A stretch of DNA of 64,000 nucleotides, taken from Clostridium sp. cel8 (lineage in GTDB: Bacteria; Bacillota; Clostridia; Clostridiales; Clostridiaceae). Position 1 is the first letter of the stretch; each line of letters opens with the position of its first letter. Positions 18,678-27,271 of the stretch are shown in pieces. Both the position numbers and the translations under genes were made by a program. A model generated the notes under the pieces. That model had not been told where the DNA came from, searched no databases, and worked only from the letters and a program-made list of their open reading frames with translations. The DNA lies in the NCBI RefSeq assembly GCF_014050525.1, contig NZ_JACGAG010000011.1:1-64000 (forward strand), read 5' to 3'.

Positions 18678-18950
18678 ATGAACATTCATGAACATTGTAG
18701 TAAAATCATCTCCCCATATCATATTTATAATGAATCTACAACTACTAATAACAAAATTGTTATTACAATCTTATTATTAGTAGTGTATATACCATCAGTT
18801 TTTATATTACAAACATTTCAATATAAGTTATTCAATTCATATCAATTTTTAACATTTATACCTCTTCTATTATTTGTTGTTTTTTTATTTTTGGAATATA
18901 ATATCCACAAAAACCCTAAAATAACTACAATGGTATTAAATATATCTTGA
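18678..18950 (+). CDS. Possible small two-helix membrane protein
   Basis: A 90-codon frame with two hydrophobic stretches (IVITILLLVVYIPSVFIL and FLTFIPLLLFVVFLFLEY) and polar ends. It fills the only gene-free gap between the Cof phosphatase and the PTS IIC gene. No ribosome binding site is visible before the ATG, and AT-rich random DNA readily encodes such hydrophobic residues. No family is recognised. It may be spurious or a remnant. Confidence 0.25.
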   Translation: MNIHEHCSKIISPYHIYNESTTTNNKIVITILLLVVYIPSVFILQTFQYKLFNSYQFLTFIPLLLFVVFLFLEYNIHKNPKITTMVLNIS

Positions 18951-19053
18951 TAAATTATATAGAAATCTATTGCTTTATTCAAATAAGGACCAGACAACCA
19001 CCTCATTATACTCTGTATCATAACTAAACAACTCCCACAAAAATAACATATTT

Positions 19054-20307
19054 TTAATGAACAATAAGTTGAACAGCCTTATATATTATATATGGCACTA
19101 AATGAGCTCCTCCGTCCAATGATGATATTTCTGCCGTTCCAGCTGGGAATTGAAAATTAACTGACTTTGCCATTATTGTAGAAACATGAGCTATATCTGT
19201 AGCTATATAAAGTATTCCAATTACAAATACAATTGATGTAATTATGGATTTTAATATATTTCCCTTAGAAGGAACAACTGCCCACACAACAAAAAATGGA
19301 AGCATCGCAAGATCTGTAAATGGAAGTATCCTATTTCCAGGAAGTATAGCTGCAATTAATAATGTTATAGGGGTCATAATGAGTGCTGTAGCTATTACAG
19401 TTGGATTTCCAACAACAACTGCACAATCTAATCCAATATAAACCTCTTTACCTGGAAATTTCTTAGCCATAAAGTTTCTTGCACTTTCAGAAAGTGGCAA
19501 CAATCCTTCCATCAATATCTTGACCATTCTCGGTAAAATGAACATTACTGCAGCCATGTTAACTCCAAGTAATATAATATTCTTTAAATCATATTCTGCT
19601 AAAGCACCAATTCCAGCGCCAAGTATAAGACCCATAACCATAGGTTCTCCAAATATACCAAATCTTTTTTGTATAGTTTCTTCATCAATTTTAACTTTAT
19701 TCAATCCAGGAATCTTATCTAAAATTTTATTTATTCCAAATCCAACCAGTGCCCATGATACTGTTTCAGTATGAGGGAGTGAAATTCCTGGCATCTCAAA
19801 AAAATCTTGAACATACGGTGCTGTAAAATCTGCCAGTTTTAATATTATTATTATAGTCAGAGCTGCAGAAATAAGTCCAAGAACTAAACTATTAGTCAAA
19901 TACATGACAAGAGCTCCTGTAAATATAAAGTGCCAATAATTCCACAAATCAACATCCATAGTTTTTGTCCAGTTAAACGCTAACATCACAATATTGATTA
20001 AAAAACCAATTAAAAATACAGCTGGAACAATTGGTGTACCAAAGCTTATTGCAGCTGATATTGACCACCCAACATCCATTACATTTAAATGGAGTCCCCA
20101 ATTTTTAACCATAGCTTGTGTAGCCGGTGATAAATTACTCGTCAGCAAACCTATAACAAGGTTTATTCCAGCAAATCCAATTCCTATTGTTAATCCGGCT
20201 CTAAATGCTTTAGATAACTTTTGTCTGAATATTAATCCTAATATAGTTATTATTACAGGCATCATAGCAGTAGGACCAAGATCCAATATAAATTTTAAAA
20301 CTTCCAC
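19054..20307 (-). CDS. PTS galactitol-type component IIC (GatC-like)
   Basis: Polytopic membrane protein of 417 aa with about ten hydrophobic segments. The N-terminal LDLGPTAMMPVIITILGLIF and the YIGLDCAVVVGNPTV segment are typical of GatC-class IIC proteins, which carry polyols or related sugars. GTG 20307 is the likely start, 7 nt after a GGGGG ribosome binding site; the nearby ATG is out of frame. It lies downstream of IIB with a 176-nt gap holding a possible CcpA site. Confidence 0.92.
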   Translation of the reverse strand: MEVLKFILDLGPTAMMPVIITILGLIFRQKLSKAFRAGLTIGIGFAGINLVIGLLTSNLSPATQAMVKNWGLHLNVMDVGWSISAAISFGTPIVPAVFLIGFLINIVMLAFNWTKTMDVDLWNYWHFIFTGALVMYLTNSLVLGLISAALTIIIILKLADFTAPYVQDFFEMPGISLPHTETVSWALVGFGINKILDKIPGLNKVKIDEETIQKRFGIFGEPMVMGLILGAGIGALAEYDLKNIILLGVNMAAVMFILPRMVKILMEGLLPLSESARNFMAKKFPGKEVYIGLDCAVVVGNPTVIATALIMTPITLLIAAILPGNRILPFTDLAMLPFFVVWAVVPSKGNILKSIITSIVFVIGILYIATDIAHVSTIMAKSVNFQFPAGTAEISSLDGGAHLVPYIIYKAVQLIVH

Positions 20308-20347
20308 ATATATTCCCCCTCATTAGTAAATTCAATAAATATTTTAT

Positions 20348-20361
20348 TAAAATCGTTTTCA
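20348..20361. promoter_or_regulatory. Possible CcpA (cre) site
   Basis: The minus strand reads TGAAAACGATTTTA, one mismatch from the consensus TGWAANCGNTNWCA. It lies 40 bp upstream of the galactitol-type IIC gene, inside the operon. It suggests glucose repression of this PTS; a chance match is possible. Confidence 0.45.
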
Positions 20362-20483
20362 AACAATATATCAATTAAACTATTTCATATTGATATACAA
20401 TTTACTATTAAAATTAAAGTTATTTATTGATACTTTTAATTAAATTATTCATTTTTATATTTAAAAACAAACCTAAGTTAACT

Positions 20484-20786
20484 TTACTCAATTGATTTTA
20501 AGTACTTTGCTATTTTATCTGCAAGACCATCCATACCTACACCTGTTAAAAAAGGAACAGCCAAAAATTTTTTTATTCCTTTAGCACTAGTATCACTTAC
20601 TGGTGTAGTATGAACAATAATATCAGGCATAAAAGTATCTATTTTTGAAGCAACTTCAGCAACTTTACACTCTACTACTTCAACATTAAGTCCCCTTTCT
20701 TCTAAAAGCTGTCTGCATTTTTCAGCAGCAACAGTTGAAGTTGCAACTCCAGTACCACAAACTGATAAAATCCTAAATTTCTTCAT
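20484..20786 (-). CDS. PTS galactitol-type component IIB (GatB-like)
   Basis: Cytoplasmic phosphocarrier of 100 aa. The active-site Cys is in LSVCGTGVATSTVAAEK at the N-terminus, the P-loop-like pattern of GatB/lactose-class IIB proteins. ATG 20786 is chosen because GGAGGG lies 7 nt before it; the longer frame from 20801 would begin inside that site. It follows the IIA gene by about 70 nt. Confidence 0.92.
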   Translation of the reverse strand: MKKFRILSVCGTGVATSTVAAEKCRQLLEERGLNVEVVECKVAEVASKIDTFMPDIIVHTTPVSDTSAKGIKKFLAVPFLTGVGMDGLADKIAKYLKSIE

Positions 20787-20857
20787 TATTAAACCCTCCA
20801 TATTAAAAATTATAATTTATTTTAAAAATATTATAGAAATATCTATTTCATATTAAT

Positions 20858-21328
20858 TTAAACACTTAATTTATCATTTAAAAGATGTATAAGCTCATCT
20901 TTGTTGTTAGCTTGATATATTTTTTCCATAAGGCTAGTATTTTGAATAATTGACATTATGTTTTGTAACAATTTTATCTGTGCATGTCCATCATTCATAG
21001 CTAACATAAATATTACTTTAACACTTATTGTATCTGACTCATCTCCACCCATCATATTAAATTCAATTGGATCTTTTAATGTTGCAATTGCAATCATTGG
21101 CGATATAACATGTTCTGTATCAGTATGAGGTATAGCTATTCCATAACTTTCTGCAATCAATCCAGTTGGAAAAACTTTTTCTCTCTCAATTACACTTTTA
21201 GGATAGCTATCTTTTACATATCCATTGTCCAACAACATTTTAGATATCTTATTCAATGCACTGTACTTATCTTTTTCATCTAATCCGATTTCTACAACAT
21301 TTTTATCAAGACAAAATTTACATACCAC
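20858..21328 (-). CDS. PTS fructose/galactitol-type component IIA
   Basis: PTS IIA domain of the fructose/mannitol/galactitol superfamily (156 aa). ESYGIAIPHTDTEHV holds the phosphorylated His. It receives phosphate from HPr and passes it to the adjacent GatB-like IIB. GTG 21328 is the likely start, 7 nt after GGAGGAG. It lies about 70 nt after the GpsA-like gene in the same operon. Confidence 0.9.
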   Translation of the reverse strand: MVCKFCLDKNVVEIGLDEKDKYSALNKISKMLLDNGYVKDSYPKSVIEREKVFPTGLIAESYGIAIPHTDTEHVISPMIAIATLKDPIEFNMMGGDESDTISVKVIFMLAMNDGHAQIKLLQNIMSIIQNTSLMEKIYQANNKDELIHLLNDKLSV

Positions 21329-21396
21329 TTATAATCTCCTCCTAATTTTATAACATATAATAATATAAAATATGTGAGCTAAGCTATAAATTACTT

Positions 21397-22446
21397 TTAA
21401 TATATTTTCTGTAATATATCTTTTATCATATGATATGCTGGTTTATCATTGTATACAATTTCATATAATGCATTCAAAAGCACCATATCTTTTAATGATA
21501 ATTTATTTTCACTTTCTAATTGTTTAACTAGATTATATCCAAACTTTATTGCAGCATATCCTTCCACAGTTATATCATTTTTTTTCATTTCTTCTATTGC
21601 TTTACTTGAAACACAACCACCACCAATTACTTCACCAAAAATTTTATTTCTTCCCGCTTCTCCTGTAACTTCTAAATCACCTGCTCCAGGCAATCCTATC
21701 ACAGATTCTGTTTCTCCTCCCATTGCATTTACTAAACTAATCATTTCACTTATAGCAATAGTAAATAATGCAGATTTAGTATTATTATGAGGGTATTCAT
21801 TTTTTTTCTTAAAACCTTCTGCTATACCTAATGATATCGCATATGCATTTTTCATAGCTGCACAAACTTCTGTTCCAACGACATCAGTATTTGTTTCAAT
21901 TCTATAAGTATCAGTAATCAATATATTCTTCATAAAATCAGCACTTTTTATATCATTTGAAGAATATGTCACAGCTGTAGGTGATTGTAATACTACCTCT
22001 ATAGCTTTACAAGGCCCTCCAACTACTACAAAGTTAATTTTATTTTTTAATTTCTCCGGTAAAACTTCTTCAAGAACCTTAGGTAAAATAACTATTTTAT
22101 CATTTTTATTAAATGCAAATCCTTTAGATACACTTCCAACTATCATACCTTCGTGTAAATATGGTACAACTCTTTTAAATATTTTTTGAAGTGCATCAGA
22201 AGTTATAGCCATTATTACAAGATCTGTATTATCCATTGCTTTATCTAATTCATCAGCATAAAATGTATTTACTTCCTTTGGGAGGTTACATTTATGTTTT
22301 TGGTGGGGCATGCCATTTCTTAAATTATGAATTATTTCATCATCTAGTTCTGTTCCCCATAAATTAACTTTATGTCCATTATTTACTAACGGAACAGTTA
22401 ATGCACTTCCCATTGCTCCTGCACCAATAATTGTTACTGTAGCCAT
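21397..22446 (-). CDS. GpsA-like NAD(P)-dependent glycerol-3-phosphate dehydrogenase family protein
   Basis: Protein of 349 aa with the two-domain glycerol-3-phosphate dehydrogenase fold. The Rossmann motif is IIGAGAMGSAL, the catalytic Lys region is GTEVCAAMKNAYAI, and GLPGAGDLEVT matches the substrate-site loop. Several positions differ from housekeeping GpsA: GGPCKAIEV replaces GPSFAxEV, and a 7-residue stretch KKKNEYP lies after the catalytic region. This looks like a specialised paralog that oxidises a PTS-made polyol phosphate. ATG 22446 has GGAG 8 nt upstream; GTG 22455 is too close to it. It is the first gene of the galactitol-type PTS operon. Confidence 0.82.
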   Translation of the reverse strand: MATVTIIGAGAMGSALTVPLVNNGHKVNLWGTELDDEIIHNLRNGMPHQKHKCNLPKEVNTFYADELDKAMDNTDLVIMAITSDALQKIFKRVVPYLHEGMIVGSVSKGFAFNKNDKIVILPKVLEEVLPEKLKNKINFVVVGGPCKAIEVVLQSPTAVTYSSNDIKSADFMKNILITDTYRIETNTDVVGTEVCAAMKNAYAISLGIAEGFKKKNEYPHNNTKSALFTIAISEMISLVNAMGGETESVIGLPGAGDLEVTGEAGRNKIFGEVIGGGCVSSKAIEEMKKNDITVEGYAAIKFGYNLVKQLESENKLSLKDMVLLNALYEIVYNDKPAYHMIKDILQKIY

Positions 22447-22802
22447 ATCAACCACTCCTAACTAATATTTTATTAATTATTATTAATTATTAATATCTAA
22501 CTCTAAATTTTATTTTTAGATCATAAATGAATACTGTTTTTTATTGTTTTTTATCATATTTGTTTCTTTATTTAATATTACTAAATTATTGTATTCTATT
22601 CAAGCTTATTATTTATCCTTTATAATAAGTATTATAGTTATTTCCCTTTGTTTTCTTTATCTTTCTTTTATTTTCATTATTTATCGTTTATCTTATTATA
22701 AAAATTACAAGACTCAAAAGTTCAAAAAGCAAAATTTCCTATTCCTATAACTGTGTTTTATCCATAATAGTTAATATCTATTTAGAATTCTTATCACTAT
22801 TT

Positions 22803-22978
22803 AATAAGATACATTAGTTAAATTATTCACTATTTCTTTCATAAATTCACATATTTTATTAAATACATATTTATATATTTTTTTCTATAAGTCATTGAAA
22901 TTTATATTATTATCGTTTAAACTTAAATTGTACATTAATATCATCCATTTTTATATAGTTTCGCTAACTTATATTATC
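22803..22978 (-). mobile_element. ISLre2-like element remnant (copy C)
   Basis: Matches the 5' part of the element at 57258-58459: the leader with AGTTTCGCTAACTTATATTA and the first ~40 transposase codons (MYNLSLNDNN, then a stop, then CEFMKE). The frame then jumps straight to IVNNLTNVSY, so an internal segment is missing. Neither terminal repeat is present. The rest of this 579-bp gap (22456-23034) is AT-rich with nothing else recognisable. Confidence 0.7.
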
Positions 22979-23034
22979 TTAACTATCATTATAACTTTTT
23001 ATCATTAAATAAATTATACAATTAAAATATATAA

Positions 23035-23994
23035 TTAGTCATTATTTATTTCATATATATTCTTTGCAGTACTATAGTTTGTAATTAACACATCTATAAA
23101 ATTTCCATTCAAAGCTCCTATTATAGCATCTATCTTATAATTTCCACATGCAACTCCAACTACAGTTTTTATCTTTTTTATATCATCTAAATTAATACCT
23201 ATAACTCTCTTGTTAAATTTGAAATTTATAAATTCTCCATTTATATTGTAAAATTGTAGGCATATATCACCTACTGCACCTTCTTTTTTAAATTTTGTTA
23301 TATCTTCTTTATTAAAATATCCACTTTTCATCATAGTAGATTTTTCCATTACAAGAGATCCAATAGCAACAATTGCAATATCTACATTTTTACCCATCAT
23401 AAGTACTTCATTTATGCTTTTTTCCTTAATAAAATCATCTCTACTAACTGAATCCGAAACTACTGCTGGGACATGCAATAATTTAAATTTTCCATTACAA
23501 GCTTTTGCTAAATCCATTACTATCTGATTTGGATGTATTTCAATCTGTATCTGACCAATTCCACCTATAAGCGGAATAAATTCTAAATTCATTTTAGGAT
23601 TTGGATTAATATATTTTGAAATATTCTTTATTGTTGTACCCATGGATACTCCTATTTTATTGCCTTTTTTTGCAATTCGTTCCAAATATTCAGCAGCACA
23701 TTTTGCAGCAAGCTTTTTCTGCATATTTTCATCGTCATCATCATCAACTATAATAACTTCCCTTATTCCATATTTCTTCTCTATATTTCTCTCTAAATCT
23801 TCATAATTATTTTTTAAAGGATTTACTATTTCAATTTTCACTATTCCACGCTTTCTGCCTTCGTCAAGAAGTCTAGATACAGTAGGCCTTGAAACGCCTA
23901 GAATATTACTAATTTCATCTTGAGTCAATGAATCTTCATAATAAAGCTTGCAGCATTTAATTATTAAACTGGTTGTTCCTACAATTTTTCTCAT
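23035..23994 (-). CDS. SorC-family sugar-binding transcriptional regulator
   Basis: Regulator of 319 aa. The N-terminal HTH is LTQDEISNILGVSRPTVSRLL (positions about 24-44; only part of this is needed for recognition). The rest is the SorC/CggR-type sugar-phosphate-binding domain with VSMGTTI, IPLIGGIGQ and VGVACG. It sits between the galactitol-type PTS operon (minus) and the aldolase/dehydrogenase operon (plus), so it most likely controls this polyol pathway in response to a phosphorylated intermediate. The ribosome binding site GGAGG is about 13 nt from the ATG, longer than usual. Confidence 0.88.
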   Translation of the reverse strand: MRKIVGTTSLIIKCCKLYYEDSLTQDEISNILGVSRPTVSRLLDEGRKRGIVKIEIVNPLKNNYEDLERNIEKKYGIREVIIVDDDDDENMQKKLAAKCAAEYLERIAKKGNKIGVSMGTTIKNISKYINPNPKMNLEFIPLIGGIGQIQIEIHPNQIVMDLAKACNGKFKLLHVPAVVSDSVSRDDFIKEKSINEVLMMGKNVDIAIVAIGSLVMEKSTMMKSGYFNKEDITKFKKEGAVGDICLQFYNINGEFINFKFNKRVIGINLDDIKKIKTVVGVACGNYKIDAIIGALNGNFIDVLITNYSTAKNIYEINND

Positions 23995-24277
23995 GACAAT
24001 TTTTTGACCTCCATTTATTATTGTTCGCTCTATTAAGTTATATGAAAATTAATCTTCTGGACACTAGAAAACATAATAAATTCAAGTAGAATCAATTATC
24101 CTTATAATCTCCTATGACTATGCATTATCATAATTTAAATATTAATAATACAGCTGATAAAAATTTATTCAAATCACCTTCTATAAAAAAAGAAAAAATT
24201 ATCAAGTTATTTTTTCATAAAAATCTAACAGAATAATATTGTTTTGCCATTAATTGAACATTTGATAAGATACTGAA

Positions 24278-24306
24278 ATTATATCATCAAAAAAATTACA
24301 ATTCAA
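24278..24306 (-). promoter_or_regulatory. Promoter for the SorC regulator (duplicated block)
   Basis: On the minus strand TTGAAT (24301-24306), a 17-bp spacer and TATAAT (24278-24283). The whole 35-bp block 24272-24306 recurs with 31 of 35 positions identical at 27139-27173. It would give a 5' leader of about 275 nt. Confidence 0.65.
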
Positions 24307-24322
24307 GCTTATATCAAATTAG

Positions 24323-24435
24323 GTTTCTGTCAAGTTAAAGTTGGCAATTTTATCATAAATAAATGTTTTTATATCTTTCTTTACTTTTTGAATAGCAATT
24401 ACTACTATCTTTACTCACTAAAATTATAATTTAAG
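24323..24435. mobile_element. MITE-like mini-derivative of the ISLre2-like element (copy E)
   Basis: About 113 bp made only of the two ends of the IS. The right end GTTTCTGTCAAGTTAAAG (24323-24340) continues into TTGGCAATTTTA. The left end CACTAAAATTATAATTTAAG is at 24416-24435. No transposase sequence lies between. No clear target duplication is seen. The remaining parts of the 868-bp gap 23995-24862 hold two promoters and otherwise plain AT-rich DNA. Confidence 0.6.
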
Positions 24436-24703
24436 TAAAGAAATGAAAATTATTAAAAAAGTTTATTTAATAATAAATGAAAATTAAAGTATAAAATTAT
24501 TAATAAATTACTAGATAATAATAAAAAATATAACTTCAATTTAAGTCAAAAAGAAATCCTAATAATTCTCTGGATATCTATTAAAATAAAATATTTTTGA
24601 CTTATATAAAACAAAATATCACCTCTCAAATATAACCTATCTTTCTTATACTAGGACATCATCATCTTTCACCCATAATTTGTCATAATTCCAAATTTAT
24701 TTG

Positions 24704-24732
24704 TTGACAAACTCAGAACTGAATGTTAATAT
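24704..24732 (+). promoter_or_regulatory. Sigma-A promoter of the aldolase operon
   Basis: TTGACA (24704-24709), a 17-bp spacer and TAATAT (24727-24732), with an overlapping TATAAT at 24730. It lies about 150 nt before the aldolase gene. Confidence 0.7.
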
Positions 24733-24880
24733 AATATCAAAATTAGTTTTACATAAATCAAATATATGAACATATGTAAAAATAATTAAAACATTTATAT
24801 TAATAAAAACTTTTATTTTATATTCAATTAATTTTAAAACTTTAAAATGAAATTTTATAAAAATGTGGGGAGAGATGCAA

Positions 24881-25528
24881 ATGCTATTAGAAAATGAAAG
24901 AAAAAAAGTTATAGAAATTGCATTAGAAGTTCAAAAGCAAAGACTTGTTGCATTAACTTTTGGGAACTTTAGTGTTAGGGATGCTAAAACAGGTTATATT
25001 TGTGTTACTCCAAGTGGAATGAAATATGAAGAGCTTGTCCCAGATGATATTGTAGTTGTAGATGAAAATTGTAATATAATAGATGGAAAAAGAAAACCTT
25101 CAATAGAAGCTGGTATGCATTGTTCAGTTTATAGAAGAAGACCTGATGTAAACGGTATAGTTCATACACACTCTCCATGGGCCACTGCTTGGGCTTGTTG
25201 CAATCAAGAAATTCCATGCATTCTAGCAGAATTAGCTGGATTAGTAGGAGGTCCTGTAAGATGTGCTCCTTATAGACCAATGGGTACCAATGAACTTGCT
25301 GAAGTAACTGCTGAATCCTTAAAAAATGATGATGCAATACTTATGGCAAAACATGGAGCTTTATCTGTAGGTGCAAATATAGATATAGCATTAAATAATG
25401 CTATAGTTGTTGAAGAAGCAGCTAAAATAGCAATTGGTGCAAAAATAATAGGAAACATTTCTCCTTTATCTGATGAAGTTTGTAAGGAAGCCAGACAATC
25501 CATTATCGAAAAATACGGACAAAAATAA
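24881..25528 (+). CDS. Class II aldolase/adducin family protein (FucA-like)
   Basis: Zinc aldolase-type protein of 215 aa, the usual length of L-fuculose-phosphate aldolase. GNFSVRD and TPSGMKYEEL line the phosphate site, Glu is in SIEAGMH, zinc ligands are in VHTHSPWATAWA, and the third His is in MAKHGALSVG. Such enzymes cleave ketose-1-phosphates to DHAP plus an aldehyde; some relatives epimerise pentulose phosphates. ATG 24881 is chosen because GGGGAGAG ends 6 nt before it; ATG 24863 lies ahead of that site. It is co-directional with the zinc dehydrogenase 62 nt downstream. Confidence 0.87.
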   Translation: MLLENERKKVIEIALEVQKQRLVALTFGNFSVRDAKTGYICVTPSGMKYEELVPDDIVVVDENCNIIDGKRKPSIEAGMHCSVYRRRPDVNGIVHTHSPWATAWACCNQEIPCILAELAGLVGGPVRCAPYRPMGTNELAEVTAESLKNDDAILMAKHGALSVGANIDIALNNAIVVEEAAKIAIGAKIIGNISPLSDEVCKEARQSIIEKYGQK

Positions 25529-25590
25529 TAAAAGTATCTAAAAAATATGTAAATATAAAAATTATTTGTATAAAATCAGGAGGGTTATAA

Positions 25591-26640
25591 ATGAATGGAA
25601 AAATGAAAGCACAGATGTTTTACGCTCCAGGAGATGTAAGATTTGAGGAAATAGATATTCCTACACCTGGTGATAATGAAATACTTGTAAAAGTAAAAGC
25701 AGCCCTTACTTGTGGAACTGATCTTAAAACATACAGAAGAGGTCATCCAACTATAATAACAAAAACACCTTCAACATTTGGTCATGAATTTGCAGGGGAT
25801 GTTGTAGAAGTTGGCAAGAATGTTACTAAATTTAAAATTGGTGACAGAGTTGTAGGTGCAAACACTGCTCCATGTTATGATTGTTACTTCTGCAAACGAA
25901 ATATGTTCAGCCTCTGCGAAAACCTTCAATATTTAAATGGAGCATTTTCAGAATATGTTGTAGTTCCTGAAAGAATATTGAACTATAATTATTATAAAAT
26001 TCCTGATGGGCTTGATTATAGAGAAGCTGCACTTGTAGAACCTCTTGGTTGTGCAGTACACGGAATAGATAGAACCCCAATAAAAGTTGGTGAAACAGTT
26101 GCAGTTATAGGAGCAGGTCCAATAGGTCTTATGTTTGTAAAACTTGCTACTTTAAAAGGTGCACGAGTAATTTCTGTTGACTTATCAGATTATAGACTTG
26201 AACAAGCTAAAAAATTTGGGGCAGTATATACTGTAAATGCTTCTTCACCAGAACATATAAATGAAGTAAGAAAACTTTCCCAAGAAGGAAAAGGTGTTGA
26301 TGTTGCAATTGAAGCTACTGGATTTCCAGAAGCATGGGAAAATGCTATAAATATGATAAGGCCAAATGGACTTGTTCTTGCATTTGGTGGAACTAAAAAA
26401 GGAACTCATATATCAATCGACTGTCAAAAATTCCACTACGAAGAAATACAGATAAAAGCAGTATATCATCACACACCATATCATATACAACAAGCTCTAC
26501 ATCTTCTTGCTACAAAACAAATTGATGGAAGTATGTTTATAACTGGAGAATATCCTCTTTCTAAAACAATAGATGCACTTGAAAGTATTGGAAGACAAGA
26601 GGGCATAAAATATGCTATAATTCCAGAACTCGATAGGTAA
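25591..26640 (+). CDS. Zinc-dependent sorbitol/threonine-type alcohol dehydrogenase
   Basis: Medium-chain dehydrogenase of 349 aa. The catalytic zinc ligands are Cys in LTCGTDLKTY, His-Glu in FGHEFAG and Glu in VEPLGC. The structural zinc site has four Cys in APCYDCYFCKRNMFSLC. The NAD domain has IGAGPIGLMF. This pattern is typical of polyol dehydrogenases such as sorbitol or galactitol-phosphate dehydrogenase. AGGAGG precedes the ATG by 7 nt. With the aldolase upstream it suggests oxidation of a polyol or its phosphate followed by aldol cleavage. Confidence 0.9.
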   Translation: MNGKMKAQMFYAPGDVRFEEIDIPTPGDNEILVKVKAALTCGTDLKTYRRGHPTIITKTPSTFGHEFAGDVVEVGKNVTKFKIGDRVVGANTAPCYDCYFCKRNMFSLCENLQYLNGAFSEYVVVPERILNYNYYKIPDGLDYREAALVEPLGCAVHGIDRTPIKVGETVAVIGAGPIGLMFVKLATLKGARVISVDLSDYRLEQAKKFGAVYTVNASSPEHINEVRKLSQEGKGVDVAIEATGFPEAWENAINMIRPNGLVLAFGGTKKGTHISIDCQKFHYEEIQIKAVYHHTPYHIQQALHLLATKQIDGSMFITGEYPLSKTIDALESIGRQEGIKYAIIPELDR

Positions 26641-26734
26641 AAATATATTATGTAAATGGGAGATGTTTTTTTGCATCTCCTCTTATTTTTTTATTAATTA
26701 CTACTATATTTCCTCACTAAAATTATACTCTAAG
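26641..26734 (+). mobile_element. Left-end fragment of the ISLre2-like element (copy D), possible terminator
   Basis: About 94 bp matching the left end of the element at 57258-58459, from ATATTATGTAAATGGGAG to CACTAAAATTATACTCTAAG. It contains a GGAGATG/GCATCTCC hairpin followed by a run of T. It directly follows the zinc dehydrogenase stop codon, so this IS scrap probably now serves as the operon terminator. Confidence 0.7.
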
Positions 26735-26754
26735 TTGAAATTATAAATAAATTA

Positions 26755-27111
26755 TTACATAAAAGCTATAGTATCTCCAACCTTTACTCTTGGACTACAT
26801 TCACCTTTTAATACAATTTGACCTGGAAGTTCTACACTTTTCATTCCTGAAAAGTTTAATGTACAATGTCCTATTTCTATTATAGTATGTCTAGCTTCAT
26901 CACCTATTGCAGTTATTTCGTAACTCTGTCTTCCTAATACAAGTTTATCCCCTACTTCTATTTCTTCTTTAAAGCTTCCAATTGTATGTAGTATAGAAAC
27001 TTCAGCCAACTCTTTTGGGACTCCATTATTAAAAAGTACAAGACTATTACATGTATCTAAAAGTTCAAAAGCGAACTTACCTATAAACGTAATCTTAGAT
27101 TCATATTTCAT
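26755..27111 (-). CDS. PTS glucitol/sorbitol-type component IIA (GutA-like)
   Basis: Small protein of 118 aa matching glucitol-class IIA. LHTIGSFKEEIEVGD, ITAIGDEARHTIIEIGHCTLNF and the closing PRVKVGDTIAF fit the family, and the His in VSILHTIGSF is the probable phosphate acceptor. No glucitol IIB or IIC is in the window. It may be an orphan that phosphorylates a partner elsewhere or plays a regulatory role. It has its own promoter, nearly identical to that of the SorC regulator, which argues for common control. Confidence 0.85.
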   Translation of the reverse strand: MKYESKITFIGKFAFELLDTCNSLVLFNNGVPKELAEVSILHTIGSFKEEIEVGDKLVLGRQSYEITAIGDEARHTIIEIGHCTLNFSGMKSVELPGQIVLKGECSPRVKVGDTIAFM

Positions 27112-27144
27112 AAAAAATTCCTCCTAAGTATTTAAGTAACTGAA

Positions 27145-27173
27145 ATTATATCATTAAGAAAATTGTAATTCAA
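27145..27173 (-). promoter_or_regulatory. Promoter of the GutA-like gene (duplicated block)
   Basis: On the minus strand TTGAAT (27168-27173), a 17-bp spacer and TATAAT (27145-27150), 34 bp from the start codon. Near-identical to the block at 24272-24306. Confidence 0.75.
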
Positions 27174-27271
27174 CATATCCATTGACTTAAAAGATAAAAT
27201 ATTCTAATATTTAATAGTACATTCTATTTGTCAATTTATTTAATATATACAAACATTTTAGGAGATGTAAA

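Noticed and set aside
22544-22750. Hydrophobic plus-strand frame of 68 codons
   Set aside because: Very AT-rich, Phe/Ile/Leu/Tyr only, no ribosome binding site; typical of random AT-rich DNA.
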